Origin: Natronomonas marina
Lineage (GTDB): Archaea > Halobacteriota > Halobacteria > Halobacteriales > Haloarculaceae
Assembly: GCF_024298905.1 (NCBI RefSeq)
Contig: NZ_CP101155.1
Location: forward strand, 83,278 to 147,277
Length of the DNA stretch: 64,000 bases
Reading direction: 5' to 3'
Part shown: positions 9,209-19,900 of the stretch, one piece after another
Position numbering within the stretch: position 1 is the first letter of the stretch
Layout: each line of letters begins with the position of its first letter
The notes under the pieces: model-generated
What the model was told of the DNA's origin: nothing
The model's database searches: none
The model's input: the letters and a program-made list of their open reading frames with translations, nothing else
Position numbers and translations under genes: made by a program

Positions 9209-10387
9209 ATGGGTTCCGAAACGACCACCGCCCGTCGCGTGCTGGCGACTCTCCCTAGGCACCCACTCTCGATCTCGGATTTCATCAGCCTCCAAGCACC
9301 CGATAGTTTCGAATCCACCTCCACCTTGGACGGAACCGACATTCACACCCGAGTCGACAACTCCAACATTCAAAATCTGGGCGGCGTCGTCGCTATCGGT
9401 GATGACTGGGTCGACCGTGAGGGCATCGTTGGCTTCCGCTTCATCGCCGGAGACACTTGGTTCGGTGTCGGCTTCGAACCAGAGACTGGCTGGACCATCC
9501 TCACCGAGGATTCCATCGACGAGAAGTTCTCGCAGGCTATCGATGATCGTATCGCGACTTGGGCAACCACCTTCTACGAGGAGGAAACCGTCCGGCCGTC
9601 GTTCTATGATACTTTCGCGGCCGCCTGTGTGTCCCAGCTTCCACCGCGCCCGCTCCAGCACGGTGAACTCGGGGAGATACTCACTCCTGGGGGGATTTAC
9701 CAGGAGTCCTTCGTTGAGGTGGTTCCCGTTCCCATCATCCAGATCGAACACACCGACAAGGTCATCGCCTTTTTGATGAAGGTTACTGCCCCTGATCGGT
9801 CCGGTCACGTCGTTGAGTATGGGTACCGCCTCCACACCGACGGCGTCTGGCGCAAGGCATGGGCTGACATCATCCCCGGCGAAGAGACCGAGGAAGTCGG
9901 TCTTCGTGATCGGCCAGTCGCCACTCTCATCGATGACGCCAATCAGGATTACTTGAATGAGATCGACTTACTCGTGGAGCCTCCGACCGATCACATCCAG
10001 ATCGAGGTCTACATCGATGTGATGTCACCAGAGCCAGCACCCGGTGGTATGTGGACTGCGGCATCTGACTGGTTCCCATCCATCGAGTACGGTGCTCCTA
10101 TCGTGGGCCTAAATACTGATGAGAATCCGGGCGAATTGACCGTCGTCGGCTACCTCGAGGGAACGGAGACCGCCGTTTATGTCGGTCTCAACCGCCAGGA
10201 TGACACGTGGGAGGAGATCATTTCTTTCGACCGCCCCGCCGACAAACGACAGGACACGGAAGTTGTCAATGCTATCGACGGCTGGCTTCAGAGCCAGTAC
10301 GGCGCTCTCGTTGGGCCGTCGCACCACCCGCTCATCCAGCTCACCGACTGGGAGTCGAAGGTTCCCGACCTTTTTGCTTCCAAGTAA
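9209..10387 (+). CDS. Conserved-type hypothetical protein in the secretion block
   Basis: 392 acidic residues with no signal peptide and no membrane helix. Predicted strand-rich with many Trp and Gly turns (for example GFRFIAGDTWFGVGF, then a similar EVYI/VGLNRQDDTWEEI stretch near the C-terminus). The two Trp-containing segments suggest a repeated beta domain. I do not recognise a family. It has its own promoter and is followed 68 bases later by the VirB3-like gene, so a soluble accessory role in the secretion apparatus is the natural guess from context only. Confidence 0.65.
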   Translation: MGSETTTARRVLATLPRHPLSISDFISLQAPDSFESTSTLDGTDIHTRVDNSNIQNLGGVVAIGDDWVDREGIVGFRFIAGDTWFGVGFEPETGWTILTEDSIDEKFSQAIDDRIATWATTFYEEETVRPSFYDTFAAACVSQLPPRPLQHGELGEILTPGGIYQESFVEVVPVPIIQIEHTDKVIAFLMKVTAPDRSGHVVEYGYRLHTDGVWRKAWADIIPGEETEEVGLRDRPVATLIDDANQDYLNEIDLLVEPPTDHIQIEVYIDVMSPEPAPGGMWTAASDWFPSIEYGAPIVGLNTDENPGELTVVGYLEGTETAVYVGLNRQDDTWEEIISFDRPADKRQDTEVVNAIDGWLQSQYGALVGPSHHPLIQLTDWESKVPDLFASK

Positions 10388-10455
10388 TCGACCTCGATGT
10401 CAATCGGGGAGAGAATTTTTAGGCATTCACGACACGTATTCACACGAGACGTCCC

Positions 10456-11733
10456 ATGAAACGGTACCCAGTAGCCGGCCAGTTACTCGAGCATCGCCTC
10501 TTCTTCGGACTCAGCGTCAGCGATCTCGAAGTCGGCGTAATCCCACTCGCCGCTATCATCCTTGCGTCCGGTATCAACAACGTCTTCGAGCCCTCGTTCA
10601 GTGGGCTACTTACTATCGGAAGCGGGATTCTCGGCCTCCTCGTCGGCTTGTACGTTCTCTGGCGAACACCTGCCGGTCAGACCCCTCGCGAGTGGCTCTT
10701 CGGGGCTGCAAAACACATCGTGGGCCCGGATCGCTATCTCTGGCAACCCGTCGAACGCGGTCTCGTTTCTGGACAGCACCTTGACGACATCCGTACTCTA
10801 CATTCTGAGGATTCCGAAACCTCCGACGACAACAGCGATCCGGACCCAGAATCCTCGTCCTCGAGTGGCCCCCAGCAGTCCGCCTCAGATGATAACAGCG
10901 GTCAGCAAATCGTAACTGACGGCGGGCAGATGCACTCTCGCGAACGCCCACAGCGTGACCCGAGCCAGTACTACCACCAGCTCACGCAGGAGGAAACAAC
11001 AACGCAGGCGCAACTAGCTTTCGAGTATGTTCGCGAAGACGGCATTCTAGTCACGGAGAGCGACAACGAGGAACCTGCGTACGTCGGCCTTGTTCACATC
11101 ACCCCGACGAGTTGGCTTTCCCTCGACGATGAAGGACGCCAGTCTACGATCAACGCGTACGCTGACGTTCTCCGTGGAATCTCCTACCCCTTCCAAGTGC
11201 TCGCCCTTCCTCGTGAATTTGATCTGACGACGCACTTCGAGGAGATCGAACGTGCAGCCTACGAGGCCGAGGATCCGCCAGACATTATGCAGCTTGGTCG
11301 GTCGACGTACATCGACTGGCTCAATGAGTCGGTCGGTACCCGGCGAGTCAAAGTTCGTGATTTCTACATCGCCGTTAGGGTCGAGAGTTCGCACGTCCGA
11401 GAACAGTCCTATGGACACTCTACAGACGTTGTTTCGGGATCTCTCTTCCAGCGAATCGTCGGCTGTGTCAATTCTGTCACCTCCTCAGTTCGTTCTCGGA
11501 TTGGCTCGAATACCGACGACGACGTCATCGAACGACAGTGTATTTCTGAAGTTAGAAGTCGGCAACACGAGTTTGCCGAAGCACTCCCCAGGACCGGTGT
11601 TCAGACCGAAGTGATGGACGACCGGGCAGACGTTCTGGACGTCCTCTACCGCTACTACAACCACGCTGACTCACCACTCGACGAGTATTCTCCCAAATCC
11701 TACGCGGAAGTTCTCCCAGCTCGCCGGTCGTAG
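10456..11733 (+). CDS. VirB3/PrgI-like membrane protein with a VirB4-N-like cytosolic domain
   Basis: 425 residues. Two adjacent transmembrane helices (about 25-45 and 52-72) are followed by a conserved-looking RTPAGQTPREWL turn, as in PrgI/VirB3 proteins. An acidic Ser/Asp linker lies at about 115-165. The remaining 250 residues are soluble and resemble the N-terminal lobe found in front of VirB4/TraC ATPases (an opening strand for self, YADVLRGISYPFQVL, then a long helical stretch). It is directly upstream of the VirB4 gene. The arrangement suggests that the VirB4 N-lobe has been moved onto the membrane subunit, or duplicated there. Confidence 0.65.
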   Translation: MKRYPVAGQLLEHRLFFGLSVSDLEVGVIPLAAIILASGINNVFEPSFSGLLTIGSGILGLLVGLYVLWRTPAGQTPREWLFGAAKHIVGPDRYLWQPVERGLVSGQHLDDIRTLHSEDSETSDDNSDPDPESSSSSGPQQSASDDNSGQQIVTDGGQMHSRERPQRDPSQYYHQLTQEETTTQAQLAFEYVREDGILVTESDNEEPAYVGLVHITPTSWLSLDDEGRQSTINAYADVLRGISYPFQVLALPREFDLTTHFEEIERAAYEAEDPPDIMQLGRSTYIDWLNESVGTRRVKVRDFYIAVRVESSHVREQSYGHSTDVVSGSLFQRIVGCVNSVTSSVRSRIGSNTDDDVIERQCISEVRSRQHEFAEALPRTGVQTEVMDDRADVLDVLYRYYNHADSPLDEYSPKSYAEVLPARRS

Positions 11734-11953
11734 TGATTCCCGACCATCTCAGCATTTCTTCCTCCATCTTCTCGACTGTTCCTGCGGCGCTTGAGGTATC
11801 ACCACTGCCAGCGTTACCCCACGAGTGAATTATCTCCGCACTTTGTGGGGTAACTCGCTGTCCTCCCTCAACCCACTTGCCGAAACGTCTACTTTGTGGA
11901 AAGCTATCAACGGGCGAAACCATTTACCGAGGCACTACGTATCCCACGATAGC

Positions 11954-14593
11954 ATGAGTAGCGTCCCAGTAGCCTGGGTACTCGGAATAGCATCCGCTAC
12001 CGGGCAAGTGCAACAGATCATTCAGACGATCCAACGAGCGATTCAAGGCGGCCCGAACGCCCCGTCACCATTCATTCTTATCGGCGTCGCCGTCGGCGTC
12101 GCCCTCCTCCTCGGTCTTGGTATTCTTGCGTCACGCCGACTTGTCGGTTCGAGCCAACATCCATCTACAAACGCAACGAACGGCGCACCTGAGACGGAGG
12201 TCGACAGCGGCCGTCTGAATCGTCTTCTCTCTTGGCTTCCCGGTGGTTCTGGATCTATCCCTGGTGCCGGTACCTCCGCCCGAACAGATCCAGCCAACGT
12301 CAACCTCGAGAAAATCGACGACGAAACCTTCGACCGCGCCGTCAGCATCCTCGAACAGGAAGGCCGAGAGACGAGTCGGGCAAACATCCGTGAACAGGTT
12401 GCTCGCCTCATCGACTTTGAGGCCGCAGACCCCGACGAATTCCGCCTTGGACTCATCCAAGACGCCGACAGCCAAGCCCAGATCGACCAAGCGAGCGTCG
12501 CCCCACCAAGTATCGTCCCCGAAGATCCAACCACTCTCTACCGGAACGGCGAATTCGTCCGTATCCTCACTCCCGCAAGCGCTCCTGAGAGTGTCTTCGG
12601 TGGCTGGCTTATCAACCTCACCACGACCAATCTTGATGTCCGCGTCAGCTATCATCACACTCCCCGCGACCCCACGACGATTCGTGGTGCCCTCCAGGAC
12701 CGTCTCACTGAACTCCAGATCGCCCTTTCTCGGAAGGAGGAAAAGGGCGCGACAGACTATCACGAAGACCTCAACCGCCGGGAAGAACTCGATCGTCTCC
12801 TTCGTCGCCTCACCGAAGGGACGACTCGACTCTACGACATCGGTATCTACATCGAAGTCGCTGGCAGTACCCGCGATGAACTCGAAGAGACCGCTCGGAA
12901 GGTCCAGCAACTCGTGGCTGACCGAGACGTCGAACTCGTTCCCCTTGAATTTCGCCAACTTGAATCCCAAGACGCGATCGCACCTGTCGTCTCCGACCCC
13001 ATCCAGAACACGGACCTTATGGAACACGACGCGGCGGCCACCCTCTTCGGCTTCGTCGAGCCCGCCATCGCTCACGAGGACGGTGTCCTCTATGGCTTCG
13101 ATGAGACTGGAAACCCTGTCATCGTCGACCGATACAGCCTCTCCGGCTTCTCTAAAGTCATCACTGGGAAGATCGGGTCCGGAAAAACGTTCGCCGCGAA
13201 ACTTTCTCTCTGGCGCCGTCTCCTCATCGACCCTGAATTCACGGCTATTGCATTCGACCCCACCGGTGACGACTTTGTCGACTTCTTCGAGACCCTCGGT
13301 GGCGATGTCGTCACCTTCGGTGGCGACGTCACCATCAACCCGCTCGAAATCCACCGCGGTACGGGTGAGGCTGAAGACCCCTACAAGGACAAACTCCGTT
13401 CCTTGACGGGGATGGTGCGGACGTTCTACGATCAGAGCGGCGACAGCCTGAGCGCCGAACGTGCTGGTCTCATTCAGCAGGTCTTCCACCTTGCATACCT
13501 TATGTACGGTATCACTTCCGAACCCCGCACTCACGAACGCGAAAACCCCACTATGGAAGACGTCCTCGACATCCTCAAGGCTCTTGCTGATGGTGAGGAC
13601 CCACTTGAATTCGTCAGCTACCAAGGAGACGCTACCGAACTTCACCGTGAGGAACGCGACGAGCTCGATGAACGCGTCGACGAAGTCACCTCCCGACTTC
13701 AGTCGAAGGACGATAGCAACCTCAAGTCCGAAGCTAACAGCCTCCTCCGCTCGCTCGAAGCCTTCCAGCCAGGTGGCGTCGCTGCGAACCTCTCTGGGAA
13801 GACGACCGTCGACCTCGAGGACGAGCGGCTCATCGTCTTCGATATGAGTGCCTTCCAGGATACCAATCAAGCCCCTCTCCTTCAACACGTTATGCTTGAT
13901 TGGAGCTACCAGCGGGCTCGCGAGAACTCCCGCCGGATGGAGGTCATCTTCGAGGAGGTTCACTACCTGCTCAGTCAGAAATCTGCCCGCTCGCTCATCG
14001 GCCTGTTCACCCGCCATTCCCGACACTTCAACGCTGGCTTGACGCTCATCTCCCAGACTGCAGAAGAATTCATGCAGGAGACCGACGATGTCCACTCACC
14101 ACGCGCGATCTACGACCAGTGCGACATCAAGCAGCTGTTTTACCAGGAATCAATTTCAGACGAGGTGATCGACTACTACGACCTCTCCCCAGCTGATGTC
14201 GAGGCCATCCAGAGCTTTGCACGTGGACAGGAGTCCGAGTTCAGTGAATGTCTCCTGAGCGTCACCGGAATCGCGCGTCGACACCTCGAAATCCACGCGA
14301 GCGAGCTCACGGTTGATCTCCTTACTGAACCTGAGACGGCCGCCGCAACCGCTCAGTTGGTTGAACAGCGTCGCCAACAGGCTGCCACCGCCCGCAGTGA
14401 ACAGACTACCACCCAACCAGAGGAGAACGCCGAGACTGCCGGTGGTTTGGGCGAAGAAGCTGCTGAGAAGGAAACTACTGACTCCAGTACGACACCCAGC
14501 GAAACGAGTGAGCCACCAACTGACCCCATCACAGACGGAAGTGGGGGCTCATCCTCCTCTGGGGACACTGCTGACGACACTAATTCCGAATAA
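11954..14593 (+). CDS. VirB4/TraC/HerA-type secretion ATPase
   Basis: 879 residues from ATG 11954. I prefer this start because the 43 codons before it from GTG 11825 lack coding character. One transmembrane helix lies near residue 37-55. Walker A GKIGSGKT is at about 405-412. A Walker B strand LIVFDMSAF is near 626, and a second acidic strand EVIFEEVHYLL near 662 is followed by a HerA-like sensor region ending LISQTAEEF. The C-terminal 110 residues are a disordered Gln, Glu, Ser and Thr tail. The ATPase would power the T4SS-like channel. It is flanked by the VirB3-like and the VirB2-like genes, a classical order. Confidence 0.88.
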   Translation: MSSVPVAWVLGIASATGQVQQIIQTIQRAIQGGPNAPSPFILIGVAVGVALLLGLGILASRRLVGSSQHPSTNATNGAPETEVDSGRLNRLLSWLPGGSGSIPGAGTSARTDPANVNLEKIDDETFDRAVSILEQEGRETSRANIREQVARLIDFEAADPDEFRLGLIQDADSQAQIDQASVAPPSIVPEDPTTLYRNGEFVRILTPASAPESVFGGWLINLTTTNLDVRVSYHHTPRDPTTIRGALQDRLTELQIALSRKEEKGATDYHEDLNRREELDRLLRRLTEGTTRLYDIGIYIEVAGSTRDELEETARKVQQLVADRDVELVPLEFRQLESQDAIAPVVSDPIQNTDLMEHDAAATLFGFVEPAIAHEDGVLYGFDETGNPVIVDRYSLSGFSKVITGKIGSGKTFAAKLSLWRRLLIDPEFTAIAFDPTGDDFVDFFETLGGDVVTFGGDVTINPLEIHRGTGEAEDPYKDKLRSLTGMVRTFYDQSGDSLSAERAGLIQQVFHLAYLMYGITSEPRTHERENPTMEDVLDILKALADGEDPLEFVSYQGDATELHREERDELDERVDEVTSRLQSKDDSNLKSEANSLLRSLEAFQPGGVAANLSGKTTVDLEDERLIVFDMSAFQDTNQAPLLQHVMLDWSYQRARENSRRMEVIFEEVHYLLSQKSARSLIGLFTRHSRHFNAGLTLISQTAEEFMQETDDVHSPRAIYDQCDIKQLFYQESISDEVIDYYDLSPADVEAIQSFARGQESEFSECLLSVTGIARRHLEIHASELTVDLLTEPETAAATAQLVEQRRQQAATARSEQTTTQPEENAETAGGLGEEAAEKETTDSSTTPSETSEPPTDPITDGSGGSSSSGDTADDTNSE

Positions 14594-14725
14594 TACCCTT
14601 CCCTTCTCTTCTCGCTCCGTCTACCTTGCCTCTCGTCATTTCACACCTTCCCTGTAGTCCACCAGTACAATCGGAGAGAGCGGGTTTTCGCCTGTACCCC
14701 CGGTGGAGTTAAGTGTTAGACCAGC

Positions 14726-15211
14726 ATGGTTCAAACTAACCGGGAGACAGATATGACCAGCGTACTCCTCGGTGTCCAGCTCGCAGCTTTTGCCATCGCG
14801 GATGCCCTCCCTGGTGGCCTACGCGGGCTTGGACTCCTCACGGCTGCCCGCGCACAGTTCGCGACCATAAAAGCCGACCTGATGGCTCAGGCCGCGCCGA
14901 TTTGGACTCGGCAGATGAGTGTGATCTTGCAGGCAGACTGTCCAGATGGGACTGAGGTTAGCTCAAATGAAGTCATCCAGTCCATCCACAACATCAACGA
15001 CTTCATCTTCCTCCTTGGATGGACGCTCGTGCCCGGAGGATTCGTCCTCGGAGGTATCCTCTACTTCTACGGCTGGAACCAGTCTTGGAAAAAGCGGGGC
15101 CTCCGGCTGATGGTTGGCGCGGTCGCGATCGCCGGCGTCATCCTTCTTTGGGGCGCTATCGCTAACCTCATCCAGTGGGCGACCGGCGGCACTTGTGCGC
15201 CCACCACGTAA
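14726..15211 (+). CDS. Small membrane protein, VirB2/TrbC-like pilin candidate
   Basis: 161 residues. An N-terminal hydrophobic stretch (about 12-45) and two strong helices (about 93-115 and 128-152) are separated by a short basic loop, YGWNQSWKKRGLR. A helix-basic-loop-helix hairpin after a removable N-terminal part is the usual plan of VirB2/TrbC pilins. A cysteine occurs before and after the hairpin. The alternative start at ATG 14753 removes nine polar residues. It follows the VirB4 gene after 132 bases. No sequence identity to a named pilin can be claimed, so the call rests on topology and position. Confidence 0.5.
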   Translation: MVQTNRETDMTSVLLGVQLAAFAIADALPGGLRGLGLLTAARAQFATIKADLMAQAAPIWTRQMSVILQADCPDGTEVSSNEVIQSIHNINDFIFLLGWTLVPGGFVLGGILYFYGWNQSWKKRGLRLMVGAVAIAGVILLWGAIANLIQWATGGTCAPTT

Positions 15212-15307
15212 CGGCGTTGAGTCGATTATTGGCGCTGGCAGACTGCCGCCTTGCCGTCCCCATCTTCTCGGCATCATCAGTAACTACAACCTGTGACCAC
15301 GCTCTTG

Positions 15308-16756
15308 TTAAGGCGAGCTGTCACACCCCTGTCGCTCTCGGAGTACCGCAATCCTGTCCTCGACTGAGGGGTGCACTCGAAGGAACCACTCGATAACAAA
15401 CGGAGCCCCCCATGGAAGGGACGACGTCTCCGTCTTTTTCGAACTCTCCCTCGCTCGGAGATCGGCAACCGACTGCAATGCGGTTATCGCGGTCTCACTT
15501 CCCACCCGTTGTCGTTCGTATTCGTCGGCAGCCAACTCAGCTCGGCGAACCCACCGTACGAGGCCGAACCGGAACCCGAACGCGAGAATGCCCATCACCA
15601 CACCGAGTGTCTGCATCGATGGCGAAACAACCGCGAGTATCCCACCGACACCACCGAAGAAAATCAATCCGGCCCCAGCAGCGAGGCGAAGATGTCCAAG
15701 AACGTGATGCCCGTGCTCGTGGTGGAGGATTGCGCGGAGTGATTCTGGCGAAATACTGTCATCTTCGAGGAGGGTCTCGCCAACGAAGACCCGGCGAAAG
15801 GGCCAGATACCCGCCGCCATCGCCGTCGAACGAAGCCCCACCGTGGCAACCCAAATCGACGTGTGGGGGTCAGCATCGATCTCCTCTGGTACGATCGCTG
15901 CGTATTCTTCAGGTGTGAGCGGCCGCGCCATATTCAGAAACGGCAAGAGCGTGATTGCGAAGAACAGGTAGGTGAACGTGAGCGCCCAGGTCACCGGCAT
16001 TCTGAGCTCAGATGGAATCGGCAGCGCCGTCCACGGTGCTACAACTAATATAAAGAGTCCACCAACGACCAACGCAACCCGGAGAGCGTGATCGTGGCGC
16101 GCCTCCGGCGTCTCAAGATGACTTGTCGTCTCCCTCCAAAACATCGAGATGAACGGCGCACCTGTCACCGCCAAACACCCGAAATAGCTCGCAAGGATGA
16201 GCATCGGAAAGAGTCCTTTGACGACGACATTCGGTGAGGGCATCGGATATTCTGGCGTTAGTCTAACAAAGAACACCCAGACCAGAGTGGTGAATCCACC
16301 ACTGACGATAGACCCCCCTAAGAACAGCACGAAGAAGTTGTTCAAGTGATGTGGAAGCCAAGAGACCCACCGAAAGCCTTCGGACACTTCATATTCTTCC
16401 GAGGCGGTTTGATCCGTGTTTTCCGATGATTCCGTCGACGCCGATGCCTCTTCGCGGTTCAACCTATACTCATCGTAACGGTTTACCGCAGCACCGATCT
16501 GCCAGCCAAGTGCCACTGCGATAAGCATCGGGACCGTCACCCCGACGAAGAGCAGCGCCGTCGCCGATGTAACCCCAAACACGAATCTGACCAGAACATA
16601 ACTGAAGCCCGCCACTATAGGGGCAGTAAGAAATACACCCAACCCCCACCAGACCAACGTATCGACCGGCGAAGGTAGCCACGCAAGCGACGAACGAGCC
16701 TCGGATAGGACTCGTCGCCACCGTGGACAGGGGCTTGAGTCGCCATTCGAGGGCAT
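15308..16756 (-). CDS. M48 family membrane zinc metalloprotease (HtpX/Ste24-like)
   Basis: 482 residues with about eight hydrophobic segments. The zinc site HHEHGHHVLG (HExxH) is at about 345-352, with a third-ligand motif AELAADEYE about 85 residues later, as in M48 proteases. The protein belongs to the membrane, with the active site on the cytosolic face. It is encoded on the strand opposite to the secretion genes, convergent with the pilin candidate and divergent from the giant VirD4-like gene. Inside a conjugation block it could process pilin or membrane subunits, or it may simply be a quality-control enzyme carried along. Confidence 0.88.
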   Translation of the reverse strand: MPSNGDSSPCPRWRRVLSEARSSLAWLPSPVDTLVWWGLGVFLTAPIVAGFSYVLVRFVFGVTSATALLFVGVTVPMLIAVALGWQIGAAVNRYDEYRLNREEASASTESSENTDQTASEEYEVSEGFRWVSWLPHHLNNFFVLFLGGSIVSGGFTTLVWVFFVRLTPEYPMPSPNVVVKGLFPMLILASYFGCLAVTGAPFISMFWRETTSHLETPEARHDHALRVALVVGGLFILVVAPWTALPIPSELRMPVTWALTFTYLFFAITLLPFLNMARPLTPEEYAAIVPEEIDADPHTSIWVATVGLRSTAMAAGIWPFRRVFVGETLLEDDSISPESLRAILHHEHGHHVLGHLRLAAGAGLIFFGGVGGILAVVSPSMQTLGVVMGILAFGFRFGLVRWVRRAELAADEYERQRVGSETAITALQSVADLRARESSKKTETSSLPWGAPFVIEWFLRVHPSVEDRIAVLRERQGCDSSP

Positions 16757-16949
16757 CTTTTACCGTAGATCATGCTATCTGAACCCAAAAATTGTCCGGG
16801 GGAACTCCAGTCCCTCGACCCACTGGCTATGAAAACGATTGCTTAGGAGACATCAGCGCATCGACTGAGCGAGCAATCGACCGGCCCCAAACTCCCGAAT
16901 AGTATTTTACGCTGAGCAGATGAAATATCTGTAGAGGTCACTACTGGCT

Positions 16950-19900
16950 ATGCCGACGCTCCCAGCCTTCACTCGAGCTTGGCTCTCGCCGGCCCCGCTC
17001 ACCGATGACCATACCCAGTCGCCGCCCGATGCAAGGACAGATCGTACTTCGCATTCGTCGCGGTCGGTAGAGCCGACCCAGACGTCTCGATCCACTCGCT
17101 TAGGCCGCCCGAGGAATCGCCGTCCCCTGTACGGTGTTCTGTTGACCCTGAGCGTCATCGGTATCCTACTCACGGCGGCCACTGGCCCAGCTCTCGCAGC
17201 ACACCCCGCTGACTCCACGAGTACCACAGAGAGCCAGGACCTCTCTTCTACTTCGCTGCAATCCACGAATACAACCTCGCCGTGCCAAACTCAGAACAAT
17301 AACTCGTACGGATGGACGGAACACTACGCGTGTATCCAAGTTCATCTCTACCAGCAGGATCAGGATCTCTCGATCTTCCCAGAAGACGCAACACAGGCCC
17401 GGGAAGCTGCGAAGAACGGAGAGTCGGCTGAAACCATCGAGGATTGGCTCTTCCGATACTATCGTACGGAGCAATACCCCGACTGGTGGATGCCGTCAGA
17501 GGAACAGATTGAGCAAACCCCGAAGCTCAAGCTCTACCCACTCACGAACGAAACAGTTCACGAGTACGAGACCACTCAATCTCTCTCCGTGTTTCCGGAG
17601 GAAGCTCGCGCCGTCCGATTCGCGGCAACTCATAACGCAACGGTGAACGAACTCCGGATGGCCCTCCTCAACTACTACGCCGTTCAGTGGGATCAGGGCT
17701 GGCGCCCGGACTCAGAATCATCCACGACCACCACAACCAACACAACTGCAGGAGGCGGCTCAAACGGAGGAGACTCGGAGGCTACGGCCAAGCCGAGTTC
17801 AAGCCCCGCTTGGTATGCTCCGTATCTTAGTGGGATCGTCGACGCCGTAAATCAATTTCGTGGATGGATGAGTGGAGTGCAGGAGTTCATCGGTGGGCTC
17901 CTCATTTGGAGCTTCAAGAATCCCATTATCGCAGGGATTGTCATCTTCACGTCTCTCGTCGTGTTCCTCCTTCTCGGAGTCGCACGGCGGATGCGGCGGA
18001 CGTGGACGGCGATGCTTGCGGTCTGGTCTCGATTCGTCCGCGCGATCGTCTGGGTGGCCGACACTATTGGCATCGGAACGATCCGGCGAACACAAATCAA
18101 ATTCTTCCGATTCCGTCGCACCCTCAACGTCTATGCTCACGCGTTCGCAGCGATGACTGGCTGGGCAATCCGCGAAGGGTTTCACCGTGTCGACCGTACG
18201 ATCACAGACTACGTCACCGACGAAGACTCCAGCACGTGGTCGTATATCGCACCACCCGCTCACGCACGCGCCAGTAGCGCAGCTGATGCCGCCGTCTCGG
18301 AGACAACGTATGCGAAGAGCAAGCGCCTCCTTGATCCTCTCGATGCACCAGCCGTGTACGAACTCGATGAGGATGAACCACCGCGACCAGGAGACGACCT
18401 CTGGTACCGCATTACGGCCTCCGATCAACCGGCCTCACCGGAGACAATCACTAAACAGATCGAAGGTCTACCCAATCTCACTGACGGGCTGGAAGTCATC
18501 ATCCGATCGGCACCTCATGACCCCGAGATCGGAGGAGAAGAAAGCGAGCTTCAAACTACTGAAGGCGATGGCACCCGACTCGCAATCGAGGTTCTAATCC
18601 ACTTCATCGAGGACGGCCAGACGAGCACGCTCGACCGGACGAAGCACAACTGGGTACGACAAGCCTTCGGTGGTCCCGACTACGACGTCACGCCCGTCTC
18701 GACGACGCTCCAGCGACTCCTCCGCGCCCGGCCGTACCGGCGGTGCAAGCATCTTCTCGGGAATGATGCGCCCCCATCAGCGACGTTCCCTTGGAGTAAC
18801 GCGCAATCATCGGACGCCGCGACAGACGGTGGGCGGACTATCGGCGAGGACACGCCCACACCGAGCGAACGCGCAGCTGCAGCCGAGGCGATTCCTCAAC
18901 GGTACTTCCGAGAGCATCTTGAGGATCAGTTCACTGCGGTCTGCCCGGAAGCGCCCGTGAGCTATCCACTCGGCTCCCGAGGAACCCGCCGCTGGGACTT
19001 CCTCCAGCGACTCAACGTCTTCGACGAAACCGCTGCCGAAGAAGCCCCTCCGATGGAAGCCGCTCTCGATGCCCTCCTTGAGACCGACGAACCCGCACTT
19101 CTCCGTGCCCGAATTACATCCGTAGGCGACCTTAGTGATCTCATTCGGCAGAAACTCGACGTCATCGAGGGTGAGGAAAGTACCCAGTTCGACAAACGAA
19201 CGAATCGCCGTGGGCGTAGCCGTGCGACACCAAGCTCAGGAGAGAATACCACCGAGGAAGACCGGGCTGCTGCTCGAGAACGAGAGAGTAGTCGGGTCCG
19301 TGGGGAAGTCGCGAGCGCGGAAGGGACACGGAACGAAGAACTCCAGAATAAGGGTGTAACTCGGAGTTTCAAAGTCACGATGGATGTCTTCACCCAACCC
19401 ACACCCTTCTTGAACGATGCTCTCGAAGAGACTGCTGGAGGGTCAGTTGAACCCTCCTCAGAGGCCCACCCCGTCCCCTCCCCCCTCTTCCATTCAGATG
19501 GGGACTCCACCTCTGCCTCGACAAATACGGCGAGTGACGGGGGCGTCTTCACCGAAGAACAGCCCGACCTCAACGAGATAGACAGTACTGCCGATCTATC
19601 TGGCTCCGACGCCGACATTGAGACCTTAGCGAGTCGTGGTGACACTCTTCGAGTGACTCCCGAGACGCTTGCCGAAGCCGCAGCCAGCCAGCGGACTACG
19701 GCTCGCGACGACGCCTGGCGGCTCGCAAAAACGTGGGCGACTGCTGCTGACGGCGAGTTCAACAAGCTCACTGAACCACCAGAGAACAGCCGCCTCGCAA
19801 AGTGGGCACGGCAGTTTGGATGGCGGAGACATACGCTCGGACAGCTCCGTGACTCGTACCGTTTCCACCGCGCTCAGGAGTATGCTGGTAGGGCACCCAC

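Noticed and set aside
12131..14095. Minus-strand frame of 654 codons
   Set aside because: Antisense shadow of the VirB4-like ATPase; no domain.
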